Assembly: GCA_007115705.1 (NCBI GenBank)
Contig: QXEO01001821.1
Span: 620,001 to 684,000, forward strand
DNA length: 64,000 nt
Source: Dactylis glomerata
Lineage: Eukaryota; Streptophyta; Magnoliopsida; Poales; Poaceae
Direction: 5' to 3'
The notes under the pieces are model-generated. The model saw only the letters and a program-made list of their open reading frames with translations, did no database searches and was not told the DNA's origin. A program made the translations under genes and the position numbers. This document shows, piece after piece, positions 33,887 through 46,453 of this stretch (position 1 is the first letter of the stretch; each line of letters begins with the position of its first letter).

Positions 33887-36800
33887 ATGGCTAAGTCCAA
33901 CTTCAACTTCAACGTGTTTGCTGAGAAAGAAAAGCTTAAGAACAATGGGTCTAACTTCACCAACTGGTTCCGCAATCTAAGAATCATACTCGCTGGCGGA
34001 CAAAAAGCCTATGTACTTGACAAAGCGCTAGGTGACACCCCTGCTGCAACTGCGAAAACTGAAGAACTTGCTGACTTCAATGCTCGTAGAGATGATTGTG
34101 ATGCGATTATGAGTACCATGCTGTTTTCTATGGAACCGGAACTTCAAAATCGTTTTGAGAAATACCGCGGGCCTTTTGAGATACTTGAGGAACTGAAAAC
34201 GATGTTTCAGACTCAGGCCCGTTCTGAGAGATATGAGATCTCTGAGAAGTTCTTTAACTGCAAGATGGAGGAAGGGAGTTCCGTTAGTGAGCACGCCATT
34301 AAGATGTCGGGCTACACTCAACGCCTTGAGCAACTGGACTGCAAGATTCCAGAGGAGCTCAAGATTGACAGAGTTCTGCAATCACTCCCTCCTAGCTACA
34401 AAGGTTTTGTAGTTACTCATAATCAAATTGGTTCCACTGATACGATCACTGAGCTCTTCGCTAAGCTGAAAGCTGCGGAGGTGGATATCAAGAAAGACAA
34501 TCATGTGTTGATGGTCAACAAGACCACTAGCTTTAAGAAAGCTAAGGGAGCAAAGGGATCTTTCAAGAAAGGCGGAGGCAAGCGCGTTGCCCCTGCTGAG
34601 AAGAAGCTCAAGTCTGGACCTAAGCCGGACACTGAGTGCTTCTATTGCAAGGTCAAGGGTCACTGGAAGCGCAACTGTCCGAAGTACTTAGCGGACAAGA
34701 AGGCTGGCACCATCAAAGGTATATTTGATATACATGTTATTGATGTCTACCTTACTAGCGCTCGTTGTAGTGCCTGGGTATATGATACTGGTTCAGTTGC
34801 TAATATTTGTAACTCGAAACAGGAGCTACGGAATAGACGGCGGCTAGCAAGAGATGAGGTGACGATGCGCGTTGGCAATGGATCAAAAGTTGATGTGATG
34901 GCCGTCGGCACGCTCTCCTTAGTTTTACCTTTGGGATTAGTTTTAAACCTTAATAAGTGTTATTATGTGCCTGCGTTGAGCATGAACATTATATCTGGAT
35001 CATGTTTATTGCAAGACGGTTATTCATTTAAATCTGAGAATAATGGTTGTTCTATTTATATGAATAACATCTTTTATGGTCATGCACCTGTTGTGAATGG
35101 TTTATTTCTTCTGAATCTCGAAAGCAATGAAACACACATCCATAACATTGAGGCTAAAAGATGCAAAGTAGATAGTGATAATCCAACTTATTTGTGGCAC
35201 TGCCGTCTAGGTCATATTGGTGTAAAACGCATGAAGAAACTCCATTCTGATGGACTTTTGGAGTCTCTTGATTTTGAATCATTTGACACGTGCGAACCAT
35301 GCCTCATGGGCAAGATGATCAAAACCCCGTTCTCCGGAATAATGGAGCGAGCAACGGACTTATTGGAAATCATACATACCGATGTGTGCGGACCAATGAG
35401 TATTTCGACGCGCGGTGGATATCGCTATTTTCTCACTTTTACTGATGACTTAAGTAGATATGGGTATATCTATTTAATGAAACATAAATCTGAAACGTTT
35501 GAAAAGTTCAAAGAATTTCAGAACGAAGTGGAAAACCATCGTAACAGGAAAATTAAATTTCTACGATCCGATCGTGGAGGTGAGTATTTGAGTTATGATT
35601 TTCTCACGCATCTTAAAGCAAGCGGAATCGTTTCGCAACTCACGCCACCCGGAACACCACAGCGCAATGGTGTGTCTGAACGCCGGAATCGAACTCTATT
35701 AGATATGGTGCGATCAATGATGTCTCTTACAGATTTGCCGTTATCATTTTGGGGTTATGCATTAGAAACCGCTGCATTCACTTTAAATAGGGCACCATCT
35801 AAATCCGTTGAGACGACACCATATGAACTTTGGTTTGGTGCTAAACCTAAGTTGTCGTTTCTTAAAGTTTGGGGATGCGAAGCTTACGTCAAGAAGTTGA
35901 TGCCGGACAAGCTCGAACCCAAAGCGGAGAAATGCGTCTTCATAGGATACCCTAAGGAATCGATTGGGTATACCTTCTACCACAGATCCGAAGGCAAAGT
36001 GTTTGTTGCAAAGAACGGATCCTTTCTTGAGAAGGAGTTTCTCTCGAAAGAAGTGAGTGGGAGAAAGGTAGAGCTAGACGAGGTTATTGAACCTTCTCTC
36101 GAGTTGGAGAGTAGCGCAGCACCAGAAATTGTTCCGGCGCCGCCTGCATCAACAAGAGAGGAAGCTAATGATAAAGATCATGAAACTTCGAACGATGCTA
36201 CTACTGAACTTCGCAGGTCAACAAGGTCACGTACCACTCCTGAATGGTATGGCAACCCTGTCTTAACCGTCTTGTTGTTAGACAACAGCGAACCTGCGAA
36301 CTATGAGGAAGCAATGATGAGCCCAGACTCTGAGAAATGGCTAGAAGCCATGAAATCCGAATTGGGATCCATGAGTGAAAACCAAGTGTGGACTTTGGTA
36401 GACCCTCCTAGCGACCGTAAGGCCGTTGAGTGCAAATGGATTTTCAAGAAGAAAACGGACGCGGATGGTAATGTTACTGTCTATAAAGCTCGGCTTGTTG
36501 CAAAAGGTTTTCGGCAAGTTCAAGGTGTTGACTACGATGAGACTTTCTCTCCCGTAGCGATGTTTAAGTCCATTCGGATTTTATTAGCAATTGCTGCGTT
36601 TCATGATTATGAAATATGGCAGATGGATGTCAAGACTGCGTTCCTCAATGGCAACATTGATGAAGAGTTGTATATGATGCAGCCCGAAGGTTTTGTCGAT
36701 CCTAAGGATGCTAATAAAGTGTGCAAACTTCAGCGTTCCATTTATGGACTGAAGCAAGCATCTCGGAGTTGGAACCTTCGTTTTGATCAAGTGATCAAGA

Positions 36801-37870
36801 GTTTTGGATTTGTTCCAAATTGCTACGAAGCTTGTATCTACAAGAAAGTGAGTGGGAGCTCGGTGACATTTTTAGTACTATATGTGGATGACATATTGAT
36901 TATTGGAAATGACATCGATATGCTTAACGATGTGAAGAGTTATTTGAATAAATGTTTTTCAATGAAAGACCTAGGGGAAGCTGCTTATATATTAGGCATC
37001 AAAATCTATAGAGATAGAGAAAGACGCCTAATAGCTTTAAGCCAAAGTACATATCTGGACAAAGTTCTGAAGAGGTTCAGAATGGATAAAGCAAAGAAAG
37101 GTTCATTGCCCATGTTGTCAGGTAAGATATTGAGCAAGGCTCAGTGTCCAGCTACGGTAAAAGATAGAGAAACTATGAGCAAAGTGCCATATACCTCGGC
37201 CATAGGTTCTATCATGTATGCCATGCTGTGTACTAGACCGGATGTGTCCAATGCTCTTAGTTTGACGAGCAGATACCAAAGTGATCCATGAGTGGAACAC
37301 TGGACAGCCGTAAAGAACATCCTAAAGTATTTAAATAGGACTAAAGAAATGTTCTTGGTCTATGGAGGTGACGAGGAGCTCGTCGTAAAAGGTTACATCG
37401 ACGCTAGCTTCGACACCGACCCGGATGATTCTAAGTCTCAGACAGGATACGTTTATATTTTGAATGGTGGAGCTGTGAGCTGGAGAAGCTGCAAGCAAAG
37501 CATGATCGCGGGATCTACAACAGAAGCGGAATACATGGCTGCTTCAGAAGCATCAAGTGAAGGAGTTTGGATCAGAAACTTCATCACTGAGCTTGGTGTG
37601 GTTCCAAATGCCTTGGACCCACTGGAGATATTGTGCGACAACACTGGCGCCATAGCACTGGCTAAGGAACCAAGATATCATCCAAAAACCAAGCACATCA
37701 ACCGCCGTTTCCATATAATTCGAGATTATATAGCAGATGGAGATCTGAAGATTAGCAAAGTACATACGGATCTGAATGTCGCAGATCCGTTGACTAAACC
37801 TCTTCCACGAGCAAAACATGATCAGCACCTTAATGCCATGGGTGTTAGATTGTTGCCAGATGTAAACTAG
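33887..37870 (+). pseudogene. gag-pol: Copia gag-pol polyprotein interrupted by one TGA
   Basis: The frame starts at ATG 33887 (MAKSNFNFNVF) and runs 1327 codons, a normal length for BARE-1-type elements. In order: gag capsid region (about 20-220), CCHC zinc knuckle (C251, C254, H259, C264), aspartic protease (DTGS from D300), the HHCC region of integrase, integrase core with D499, D562 and E598 (35 residues between the last two, the classic DD35E), reverse transcriptase (about 834-1080) with YVDD at 999-1002, and RNase H with D1172 and E1213. A TGA at 37289-37291 follows RYQSDP, between reverse transcriptase and RNase H; the same frame continues past it to 37870 without another break. The codon differs by one base from a glycine codon, which relatives have there. 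The element therefore probably cannot make RNase H itself. Very low LTR divergence dates this break as recent, or the copy was mobilised in trans. Confidence 0.95.
37289..37291 (+). other. Internal stop codon in Copia pol
   Basis: TGA separates the reverse transcriptase and RNase H parts while the reading frame stays the same on both sides. It is therefore a point change, not a frameshift. Confidence 0.93.
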
Positions 37871-37885
37871 ATTATTGACTCTAGT

Positions 37886-37898
37886 GCAAGTGGGAGAC
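37886..37898 (+). other. Polypurine tract of the Copia element
   Basis: GCAAGTGGGAGAC directly precedes the 3' LTR and matches the usual AGTGGGAGA plus-strand primer of this group. Confidence 0.8.
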
Positions 37899-39629
37899 TG
37901 TTGGAATTATGCCCTAGAGGCAATAATAAAGATGTTATTATTATAATTCTTGTTCATGATAATGTTTATATTCCATGCTAGAATTGTATTAAGCGGAAAC
38001 TTTAATACTTGTGTGGTTTATGAACAACACTGTGTCCCTAGTACGCCTCTATGGACTAGCTCATTGATTAATGATGGTTAAGGTTTCCTAACCATAGACA
38101 TGTGTTGTCAATTAATAATGAGATCATATCATTAGGAGAATGGTGTGATGGACAGACCCAAATAAAGCAGAGCAATTAGATCGTGTCATCGTGTTCATCT
38201 TTGCGAAGCTTTTTCTATGTCATGTATTGTATTCCTTAGACCATGAGATAATACAACTCCCTAGTATCGGAAGAAAGCTTTGAAGTCATCAAACGTCATC
38301 CTATGTGAGGGTGATAATAAAGGTGTCTCTCAGGTGATCGGAAAGTACTTGTTGGGTTGTATGTATCGAGATGGAATTTGTCCCTCCCAAGTCGGAGAGA
38401 TATACTTCGGGCCCACTCGGTAATCGATATCAACACCGCTTGCAAGCATGTGGTTAAGGAGTTAATCACAAAGTGATATCGGATTACGGAACGAGTAAAG
38501 TACTTGCTGTGAACGAGATTGAACTAGGTATGGCGATACCGATGATCAAATCTCGGGTGAGTAAAATATCGTGTGACGAAGGGAATACATATACGGGATT
38601 AATTGAATCTTGACATCGTGGTTCATTCGATATGATCATCGATGAATATGTGGGAGTCAATATGGGTTTCCAGATCCCGCTATTGATTATTGATAGAAGA
38701 TCATGTCTGCATATTCTCGAACCCGTAGGGTCACACACTTAACGTGCATCGACGCTAGGATAGAATGGATAATTGGTTTATGAGTTTTAGTTCGGAGTCT
38801 CAGATGAGATCCAGGACGTCACGAGAGGTTCCGGAATGGTCCGGAGAATAAGATTCATATAAAGGAAAGCAGTTTTTGGATTCCGGAAAGGTTTCGGAGT
38901 TTATCGGTATTGTACCGGAAGGTTCTAGAAGGTTCCGGAGTGGGACCAACGTGGGCCCACTTGACGGAGGCCTGCGTGGGCCTAAGGGGAAGTGCCCTGG
39001 CCGCCCTGGGCCAGGCGCACAAGGCCCCTAAGGCCCAGCCGGCCAGCCCAAGGGGAAACCCTAAGGGAGTCTTCAAATAAGGAAGGGGGGGAAACTTGCC
39101 CCCCACTCTTCCTACTCCAAGTCGGCCAGGGTTTGGGGAGAGGCCAAGCTGGCCTTGGCCGGCCACCCCTCTATATATAGGGGGGCAAGGGCGCAGCCCT
39201 CTCTCACCCCAACCCAAACCCTAGCCGCCAACTGCTGCCCTCCCTCTCTCTCTCTCGCGACTGCGCGTAGGCGAAGCCCTGCCGCAGAAACTCTCCACCA
39301 TAAGCACCACGCCGTCGTGCTGCCGATCCAATCTATCTCTCCACCATACTTGCTGGACCAAGGAAGGAGGAGACGTCGCTGCACCGCACGTGTGCAACTC
39401 TCGGAGGCGCCGCCACTTGCGGCGTAGGATCGGATCGGATCGCGAGGAGGAGACGGCGAGTACGACTACGTCAACCACGTTCTCTTGAACGTTTCCGCTG
39501 TGCGAATCTTCAAGGGTATGAAGATCTCATCTACCTCTCTCGTTGATTACATCTCCTAGATTAGATCTTGGCTTTCTTGTTCGTTGCGTAGGAATTTTTT
39601 TTTGTTTTACTATGCTACGAAACCCTTCA
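37899..39629 (+). repeat. 3' LTR of the Copia element
   Basis: It is 1731 bp, the same length as the 5' copy. By eye I find four differences: near 38802 (G/A), 38974 (A/G), 39541 (A/G) and 39595 (A/T). It is followed by the GGATC duplication. Confidence 0.95.
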
Positions 39630-39634
39630 GGATC

Positions 39635-41714
39635 AATAGAAAAGCAGGTAATACACTTTGCAGATAGGCACCAAAATCATATATATGATGAAGCAATAAA
39701 AGTTCTGTAATATCCCAGCATTTAGAAATAAACGAAGGGTAGAAATAGGACCTTTGTGCATTCATGCATCTGAAATCTGAGTAAATTTTTCGCAAATTCA
39801 AAAACCCGAGAGAACAAGTTCCTATCTAACAACACTTAGGGTTAGATGTGGTTAGAATGCTATGAGCTTTATTATGATCTCTTGATGTTGTTGTTTAGGT
39901 ATTTTTGGTACTTTATTTTTGATCTTGAATATTATTAAATTTGAATAAATAATCATTAATAAAAATATAACTCAATAATAAATTGAGTTGGAAAATAGAA
40001 ATAGAACAAGTATATAAAACAAACTGAAATGTTACTTTATTAATAATAAACACATATACAATGTCTTTACATTATAGAAAACTGGAAAGAATATTACATA
40101 AGTGAAAATAAAAGAAAAACTAAATTCTAGAAACTATCTAAGTATTCTTCAATGTCTTCACTTGGATCTTGAAGTTATTACCTGCAAAACAAACAATGCT
40201 TCAATAGAAACAGAGTTAGGGTTAGATGGTGCGACTCTCAGATTTTGGCATAACTCATGCCATTTTCATCATTGTGTTCAATTGACCAAGTGTAGTATCT
40301 GTTCTTTTAATTACTGGGGTACAAAGTACTGGGGTACCAAACCATTTCACAGCACGTCCAAGAGATGGATCAGATCAACACATAGGCAAGCAGCACACAA
40401 GCAGCTCAGTCATAGGACTGAGAAGGGGCTGCTGGCAGCACCAGAGCAGCTCCGCTGAGCCAGCAGCTGGTGAAGATGAGCTCGGCCAGAGCAAGTAGCT
40501 CACAACCGACTAGCACAAGACCAGCACAAAGAACACCACAGTTCTTCCACAGCACCACAAATCCACTAGATCATCACTCAGCAAAGCCATGGAGTAACCA
40601 GAAGCTCAAGACCATCCGAGGAGGAGAAGGGCAAGCAATCAGCAGCAGTCCCAGGAGGTGAAGGACAAGGAGTCATTCAGGAGGAGAAGGGCAAGCCACC
40701 AGAAGCTGAACCAGGAGGAGAAGGGCAAGCCAGGAGCAAGCCTCAACTCACCAACAAGAAGTAGCAGATCAGCCACAAGACCTCAACATCAAAGTTTTCC
40801 ATCACAGGTTGGTATTCTGCACTGAATACCAGCAGATGCTTGATAAACAAACAACTGCAAGCATGGTTGGGTCTTGGTAGCTTTTTCCCCAGACTAGCAA
40901 AGTGATGCTTTGCTCAGTACATCATTGGAAGTAATTTGTGCAAAGCCAAATAGATACATCCATGGGAAAAGCCTCAGCTTTTGCTTCATAGGCAGATTAC
41001 AGTAGCAACAGCTGAAGCTACACAGAGCAGGCCTGTGCTGGGCACATGTCCTGATGGACATGCACCTCAACCACACAAGTCTTGCTAGCACTAATTCAAA
41101 ATCAAGCAGTGGGCACCAAAGCATGTAGAGTACCTCACTACTTAAACCTAGCCTCAGACTAGCATCATGGGCTTATGCAAAAGGGGCAAGTTTCACCATA
41201 AACAGTTCACAGAAACTTGTTGCTGGGCACATGACCAAATGGTCATGCACCTCAACACAACACACAACCATAGTATCTGAAAGCCACCAGAGAGAATTTC
41301 AACTATATCATTTTCCATAGTTTCTACTAGGAATCAACAAATCAACAGTAGCAGTAGCTAGGTGTTGGAATTCAGTTAACATAACTAATTTTTTGCTAAC
41401 AGAGCATCACAAGCACAGCCTAGGGCATAAATCATAACCATCACAGGAACCAATTAGAACCAGGGGAATACTGATCAAATCATCTTCCTAGGCTATTCAG
41501 CTAGGAATCATTAGTTTAACTATCAGTCTATAACTGAATCTTGCAAACAGGCAAAAGATTCAGACTAACACATCTGTCAGTTAAACACTCTGACAGAGAA
41601 ACTTAGGCACAGATAATCACCACATGATCAAGCACTTGAACAGCTAACTGAACCAACATAGCAAGCTTGCACCAGAAAGCAGCATCACAGATGAATTGCC
41701 TGTGAGCTCGACTC
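39635..41714. other. Older repetitive DNA hosting the young insertions
   Basis: No intact gene is present. Three to four copies of a GGAGGAGAAGGGCAAGC unit lie at 40617-40740, and two similar blocks with short hairpins at 41036-41075 and 41221-41260. The style suggests the inside or LTR of an old retrotransposon, but no ends could be set. It probably continues after Gypsy-2 at 48055. Confidence 0.4.
40617..40740 (+). repeat. Minisatellite-like GGAGGAGAAGGGCAAGC repeats
   Basis: Four imperfect units separated by variable spacers (about 40617, 40650, 40679 and 40712). One plus-strand frame reads EEKGK and GGEGQ repeatedly before a stop near 40766, so it may be a relic of a low-complexity coding stretch. 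Confidence 0.55.
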
Positions 41715-41719
41715 ACTGT

Positions 41720-43315
41720 TGATACGTCTCAAACGTATCTATAATTTTTGATGCTCCATGCTTGTTTTTACACCATTTGTATATTGTTTCGTTACACTTA
41801 GTGGTACTTTTATACATTTTCCGGAACTAACCTATTAACGAAGTGCCACAGTGCCAGTTTCCTGTTTTCTGCTGTTTTTGTGTTTCAGAAGTGATACACA
41901 GGAAATATTCTCGGAATTGGACGAAACAAGTTCCTGAAGTCATATTTCACGGGGAAGCTCCCAAACATCCGAAGACCTGACGGAGGGGGGCCACGTGGCC
42001 CCCACACACAGGGGCGGCGCGGCCACCCCCTGGCCGCGCCGGGCCCGCGTGAGGGGCCGTGGTCCCTCCTCTGACATCGTACTTTCGCCTATATATACCC
42101 CCTGACGATAAAAACCTAAGGGCCCGATCAGTTTTCCAGAATACATCGCGATCCGCCGCCGCCGTCGACCCGAAGATCGGGAGGGTCCAGAAGCTCTTCC
42201 CGGCACCCTGCCGGAGAGGGGAATCGCCACCGGAGGTCTTCTTCATCGCCATGCTTGCCTCCGGAGCGATGAGTGAGTAGTCTACCTTGGACTATGGGTC
42301 CATAGCAGTAGCTAGATGGTTGTCTTCTCCACCATGTGCTTCATGTTTAGATCTCATGAGCTGCCCTACATGATTGAGATCACCGTTATGTAATTCTATG
42401 ATGTTGGTTTGTTGGGATCCGATGAATATTGGTGTTTATGATTAAGTTGCTGTACTGAATTATATCTTTTGTTATCTCTATGTTGTTTATGATCTTGCAT
42501 GCTCTCCGTTGTTAGTAGCTATCTTGGCCGAGTAGTTGCTAGTGACTCCAAGAGGGGGTATTTATGCTCGATAGTGGGTTCATGCCTCTATTTTACCTGG
42601 GGGAGTGACAGAAACCTCTAAGGTGGTAGATGTGCTGTTGCTACTAGGGAGAAAACAACATTCATATGCTCAAGGGCATATGCTTTGTTTACATTACACA
42701 CTTTGCTTAATGCAATTATCTGTTGTTCGCAACTTAATACTTTTGGGGTGTTCGGATGATATCCCCGAGGGTGGATTATTAGTCATAGATGCAGTTGGAT
42801 GGCGGTCTATGTATTTTGTTGTAATGCCCAGAGTAAATCTCATAGTGATCTTCTTGACATATCACGTTATCTTTATTCTATCAATTGCCCAACTGTAATT
42901 TGTTTACCCAGCATGTTATTTATCTATGGAGAGACACCACTAGTGAACTATGGACCCCGATCCTATTTTAATCATATTGCAATCACCTGTTTACTTTTCC
43001 CGCACTGTTTACTTTACTTGCATATTACTACTGTTTTCCACTCGATACACTTATAACCTTTGTTTCAAGCAAACCGGTGAGATTGACAACCTCATCGCAA
43101 GTTGGGGACAAAGTATTTGTTTGTGTGTGTGCAGGTTCCACAAACACCTTCAGTCGTCACCGTCTCTCTTCTTCAAGAACGATATTAAACCTTGGTTTCT
43201 TAACTGAGGGAAAACTAGCCGCTGCACTCATCATACCTTCCTCTTGGGGTTCCCAACGGGCTGGTCATTCACCACGCACAAGGACTGTCTGTTGCCACAT
43301 TCACCTGAAGCATCA
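41720..43315 (+). repeat. 5' LTR of Gypsy-2
   Basis: Begins TGATACGTCTCAAACG and ends GAAGCATCA. A TATATATA box is at 42090-42097. The first 1.35 kb align with the Gypsy-1 LTR; the last 100 bp (U5) do not. Confidence 0.93.
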
Positions 43316-43325
43316 GCTACTTTTC

Positions 43326-43343
43326 TGGCGCCGTTGCCAGGGA
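43326..43343 (+). other. Primer-binding site, tRNA-Asp type, one mismatch
   Basis: TGGCGCCGTTGCCAGGGA differs from the Gypsy-1 site by one base (G to A at position 14). The 3'-most 13 pairs to the tRNA are intact. Confidence 0.8.
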
Positions 43344-43503
43344 AGAGAGAAGACTTCTGCGAGGGGAGTTCTTCGCACACACATTCTTTACTTTGTTATT
43401 TGTTTTGCTTTACTTTATTTTATTTTACCTGCATTGCTTTTTATCAAAAATCCAAAAAAAATTAGAATCCTTGGTAGTTGTTTTTACTTTACTTTAGTTT
43501 ATC

Positions 43504-44097
43504 ATGCTGTTTCCTAAGTTCGTTCTGGAGGACCTCTCAGTAGGTAGTGGTTCAATTATTGGAAATAGAAACATTGAGGAGTTCTTTAATCACATTAGTA
43601 TGCATGAGGAAGTTGAGGAAAAGTCTTGGATTGAGCTTGCTCCTAGTATTGAAGTTGCTTCTGTTTGTTTAATTGATATGTTGGAAACTAGGTTTGCTAG
43701 TCTTAATCCCTATATGCAATACATGTTCCTCAAGCTTCATGAAATTGAGGATCCCGAAAAGAAAGCTTTTATCTTGGAAACTCTGCGCCTAGAATTTAAG
43801 GATGTCGTTGTTGAAGCTAGGAAGGTTCTTAAACGTTTTAATAAACTCGGTTCTCCTATAAATGTTATTAGTACAGATGATAAAGAGCCCGAAATACCTA
43901 TTCCTTGCAAGCTTTTGGGATTGAGTGAAGCTTTTGAAAATAATTTTGACTGGATTTGTCCTGAAAATCTTTTTGATGAGAATAGTGTGCCAAAGAATGA
44001 TCACAAAGAGTCTTCTAAAACTTATGTGGATGAAATACAATGTCTTATTGATAAGACCTCTACTGTTGATCTTGATGCTTCTTCTGAAAATACTTGA
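43504..44097 (+). CDS. Unknown 197-residue ORF in Gypsy-2
   Basis: The frame starts at ATG 43504 (MLFPKFVLEDL), shortly after the leader shared with Gypsy-1, and stops at 44097. It has no gag, protease, zinc knuckle, RT or integrase motif. The product is acidic. It has an amphipathic helix-rich centre (residues about 55-120, with KLHEIEDPEKK and EARKVLKRFNK) and a polar C-terminal tail ending DLDASSENT. The last codons and everything after the stop align with the end of the Gypsy-1 gag-protease ORF (...ELDASSLDVT), so only the coding body was exchanged. An intact ORF in an element that moved very recently suggests it is kept for a reason, such as RNA packaging or regulation, but this is inference. 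Confidence 0.7.
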   Translation: MLFPKFVLEDLSVGSGSIIGNRNIEEFFNHISMHEEVEEKSWIELAPSIEVASVCLIDMLETRFASLNPYMQYMFLKLHEIEDPEKKAFILETLRLEFKDVVVEARKVLKRFNKLGSPINVISTDDKEPEIPIPCKLLGLSEAFENNFDWICPENLFDENSVPKNDHKESSKTYVDEIQCLIDKTSTVDLDASSENT

Positions 44098-46453
44098 TTC
44101 GCACTTTTCTGCGCCTAGCTCAAAGGCGTTAAAGAAAAGCACTCTTGGGAGATAACCCATTGTTTACTTTTCAGTACTTTTTCTTTTATTTGAGTCTTGG
44201 AAGTCATTACTACTGTAATGACCGCTCCTTATCTTGTTTATTTCGTTTTTGTGCCAAGAGAAGCCTCTAATTTGAGCGAGGTAAAGATTTGGGGTTATTG
44301 CTGTCCTGAAACTGTTTTCGGTGCTGCACCGTAAAAATTCGTGAAAATTCTCTGTTTATCTTTTGGACCTGCGATTTCTTGTGCAATAAATGGTTGGACC
44401 CCAACAAATTTCCTTTGGAGGAGATGTACTCGTTTTCATTTGCAAAGAATGCTCTAGTTTTCACTCTTATTAAAAATCGAGCATTCTACTTTTTCTGCTA
44501 CTGCTTTTGGTTTTCGTTTTCGCCTTGATATGCGTTCAGATCTTGTCATATATTTTCATCAAGGTGCATTTTTGCCTCTGATCTTTATTGGTTTTCATCA
44601 AAAGAGGTGTTTATAAAAATTTCAAATGGTGTTGGAAAAGAGAAAAAGCTTTGTGCAAAATAGTGGTACAAGAAGGAGCTTGTGTAGACTGCGGCTTAGG
44701 CTTTTTCATGTCATGCTTGATGTCTTTTTGATAGTATGCTTAGTGGTTTTGCTGTAGCATGACTTATCTCAAATAACTGAGATTGCTTAATGAGCCTTTG
44801 AAAAAATCATGCGTTGTTTTTATTGTATGGAAGCATTATTTTGGTTTTCTCCTTGATGCTTTATTTGGGTTGACTTGGCGCATGCTCACACATGTTAGAC
44901 TCTTCCAAAGTCGCCATTAGCCTTCATGATCATTTAGTTTTTGACTTTTGATGCCATCGTATGCTTCTTTTAATGTCGCTTTGTCGCTTTGCATGATTAT
45001 GGCCATTATTGCTCTCTTAGTTGGTCGCTCCCAGTCTTTTGCTAGCCCTCGTCTTGTACTGAGTATGAGCTCTACTCGTGCATCCAACTCCTAAAAGCCA
45101 AAGTTTTCCATTGTGTCCACCATACATACCTATTAGCAATTTGCTATTCCAAGTAAATTTGACTTGCTTTTATTTTCTCTTCAAATTAAACTCTTACCAG
45201 TGTTATGCGAAATTCGGTCAGTAAAGCTCTCACGAACCGGAAGGCACACTTTACTTTTTCCTGTTCTTAAAAATTTGACATTGTGGTCTTTTATGCTGAG
45301 TTGTTATGCTTGCAAGTTGTAAGTTGGATTCTAGCCCAGCCATGCTGTCATGGGGCAAGCTTTCAACATTGCACTTCTTATTTGAGTTGATATCGTGATC
45401 TTTTGTTTATGGATGCCCGCTGTGTGAAATGAATTGGGAATCTTGTGAGGATCATGGAGTTTTTATATGTGTTAGGGAAACGCCGGGCCGCCAATCTAAG
45501 CCATGCATAATTCATGGTGGAAATTTGCAGCATACCCATGGTGAACATTCGACGACGCATCTCACAATAAAAAGCTAAACAATATAGCAAATAAAAGAGA
45601 TGTCGAGGTGTTCATTGTCTGCTTGTCCTGTCATTTTGGTGTGGGCTTGTTCCATGTCATCGGGCACGGAGGTACCCCATTGGCGGTTCTCAATGATATG
45701 CATATACTTACAATGACAAGAGCCTTGCTTGGGACTCTAAGTAAATTAGCATAGTTAGGGTACTCGTATTCACGGAACACGAGGTTTTCAACTTATGATT
45801 TGTCAAGCATATGCATCATAACTGTTCTCGCATTAACTTTAACCATTCAAGATGCTTATGATGGGGGCAATGAGAGCTCAAAGCCGGTAAGTACCATAAT
45901 TTTTGAAGGTTATAAAACTTGCAATCACTGCTTCCCTCTGCGAAGGGCCTTTCTTTTACTTTTATGTTGAGTCACCACCTTCTTTCTTTATGCACCATTA
46001 AGAGAGCATAGTTGTCATTCTTAGTGTGATATGCATTGTCCCAAAGTTCATTGATTGACTCATATTGTTGGTTTCACTTGTTCTTAAATTATTTGTATCT
46101 AGTCGCCCTCTTAAACTTTGAGGTGTCCTATGCATTTATGTTTTCCTCTCTTTGAAGGACAAGCTGAAAACCATTTGTATGTTTTTCCTTATGATTTGAA
46201 CACACGTTTGACTTTCATTGTTTCATTTTCATGATCTTTTGTTTGTGTTCATTTGCATGTTTACAACATGGTTGCTAAGTTCTTATTGTCATGATTATAT
46301 CTTTCATGCCCATGTTTTAAGTTCTATTGATCCCAGCTCATCAATGCTTACATATTTGATCAAGATTGTGTAGGTGCATGTCACCTCAAAAATTATTCTT
46401 TTTGTTATCACTTACCTACTCGAGGACGAGCAGGAGTTAAGCTTGGGGATGCT
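44098..46453 (+). other. Non-coding 3' internal region of Gypsy-2
   Basis: It aligns with 4142-7080 of Gypsy-1, apart from the 581-bp gap at about 44383. It ends in the same GAGGACGAGCAGGAGTTAAG and CTTGGGGATGC block, the probable plus-strand primer region. No ORF is supported. Confidence 0.75.

Larger units (their letters stand above)
30928..39629 (+). mobile_element. Complete Copia retrotransposon, Angela/BARE-1/WIS group
   Basis: Both LTRs are 1731 bp and start TGTTGGAATTATGCCCTAGA, the hallmark of this group. A perfect 5-bp target duplication, GGATC, flanks the element (30923-30927 and 39630-39634). An initiator-Met primer site, a full gag-pol frame with one internal stop and a purine-rich tract before the 3' LTR are present. 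About four differences between the LTRs (0.2%) suggest insertion roughly 0.1 million years ago. Confidence 0.97.
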
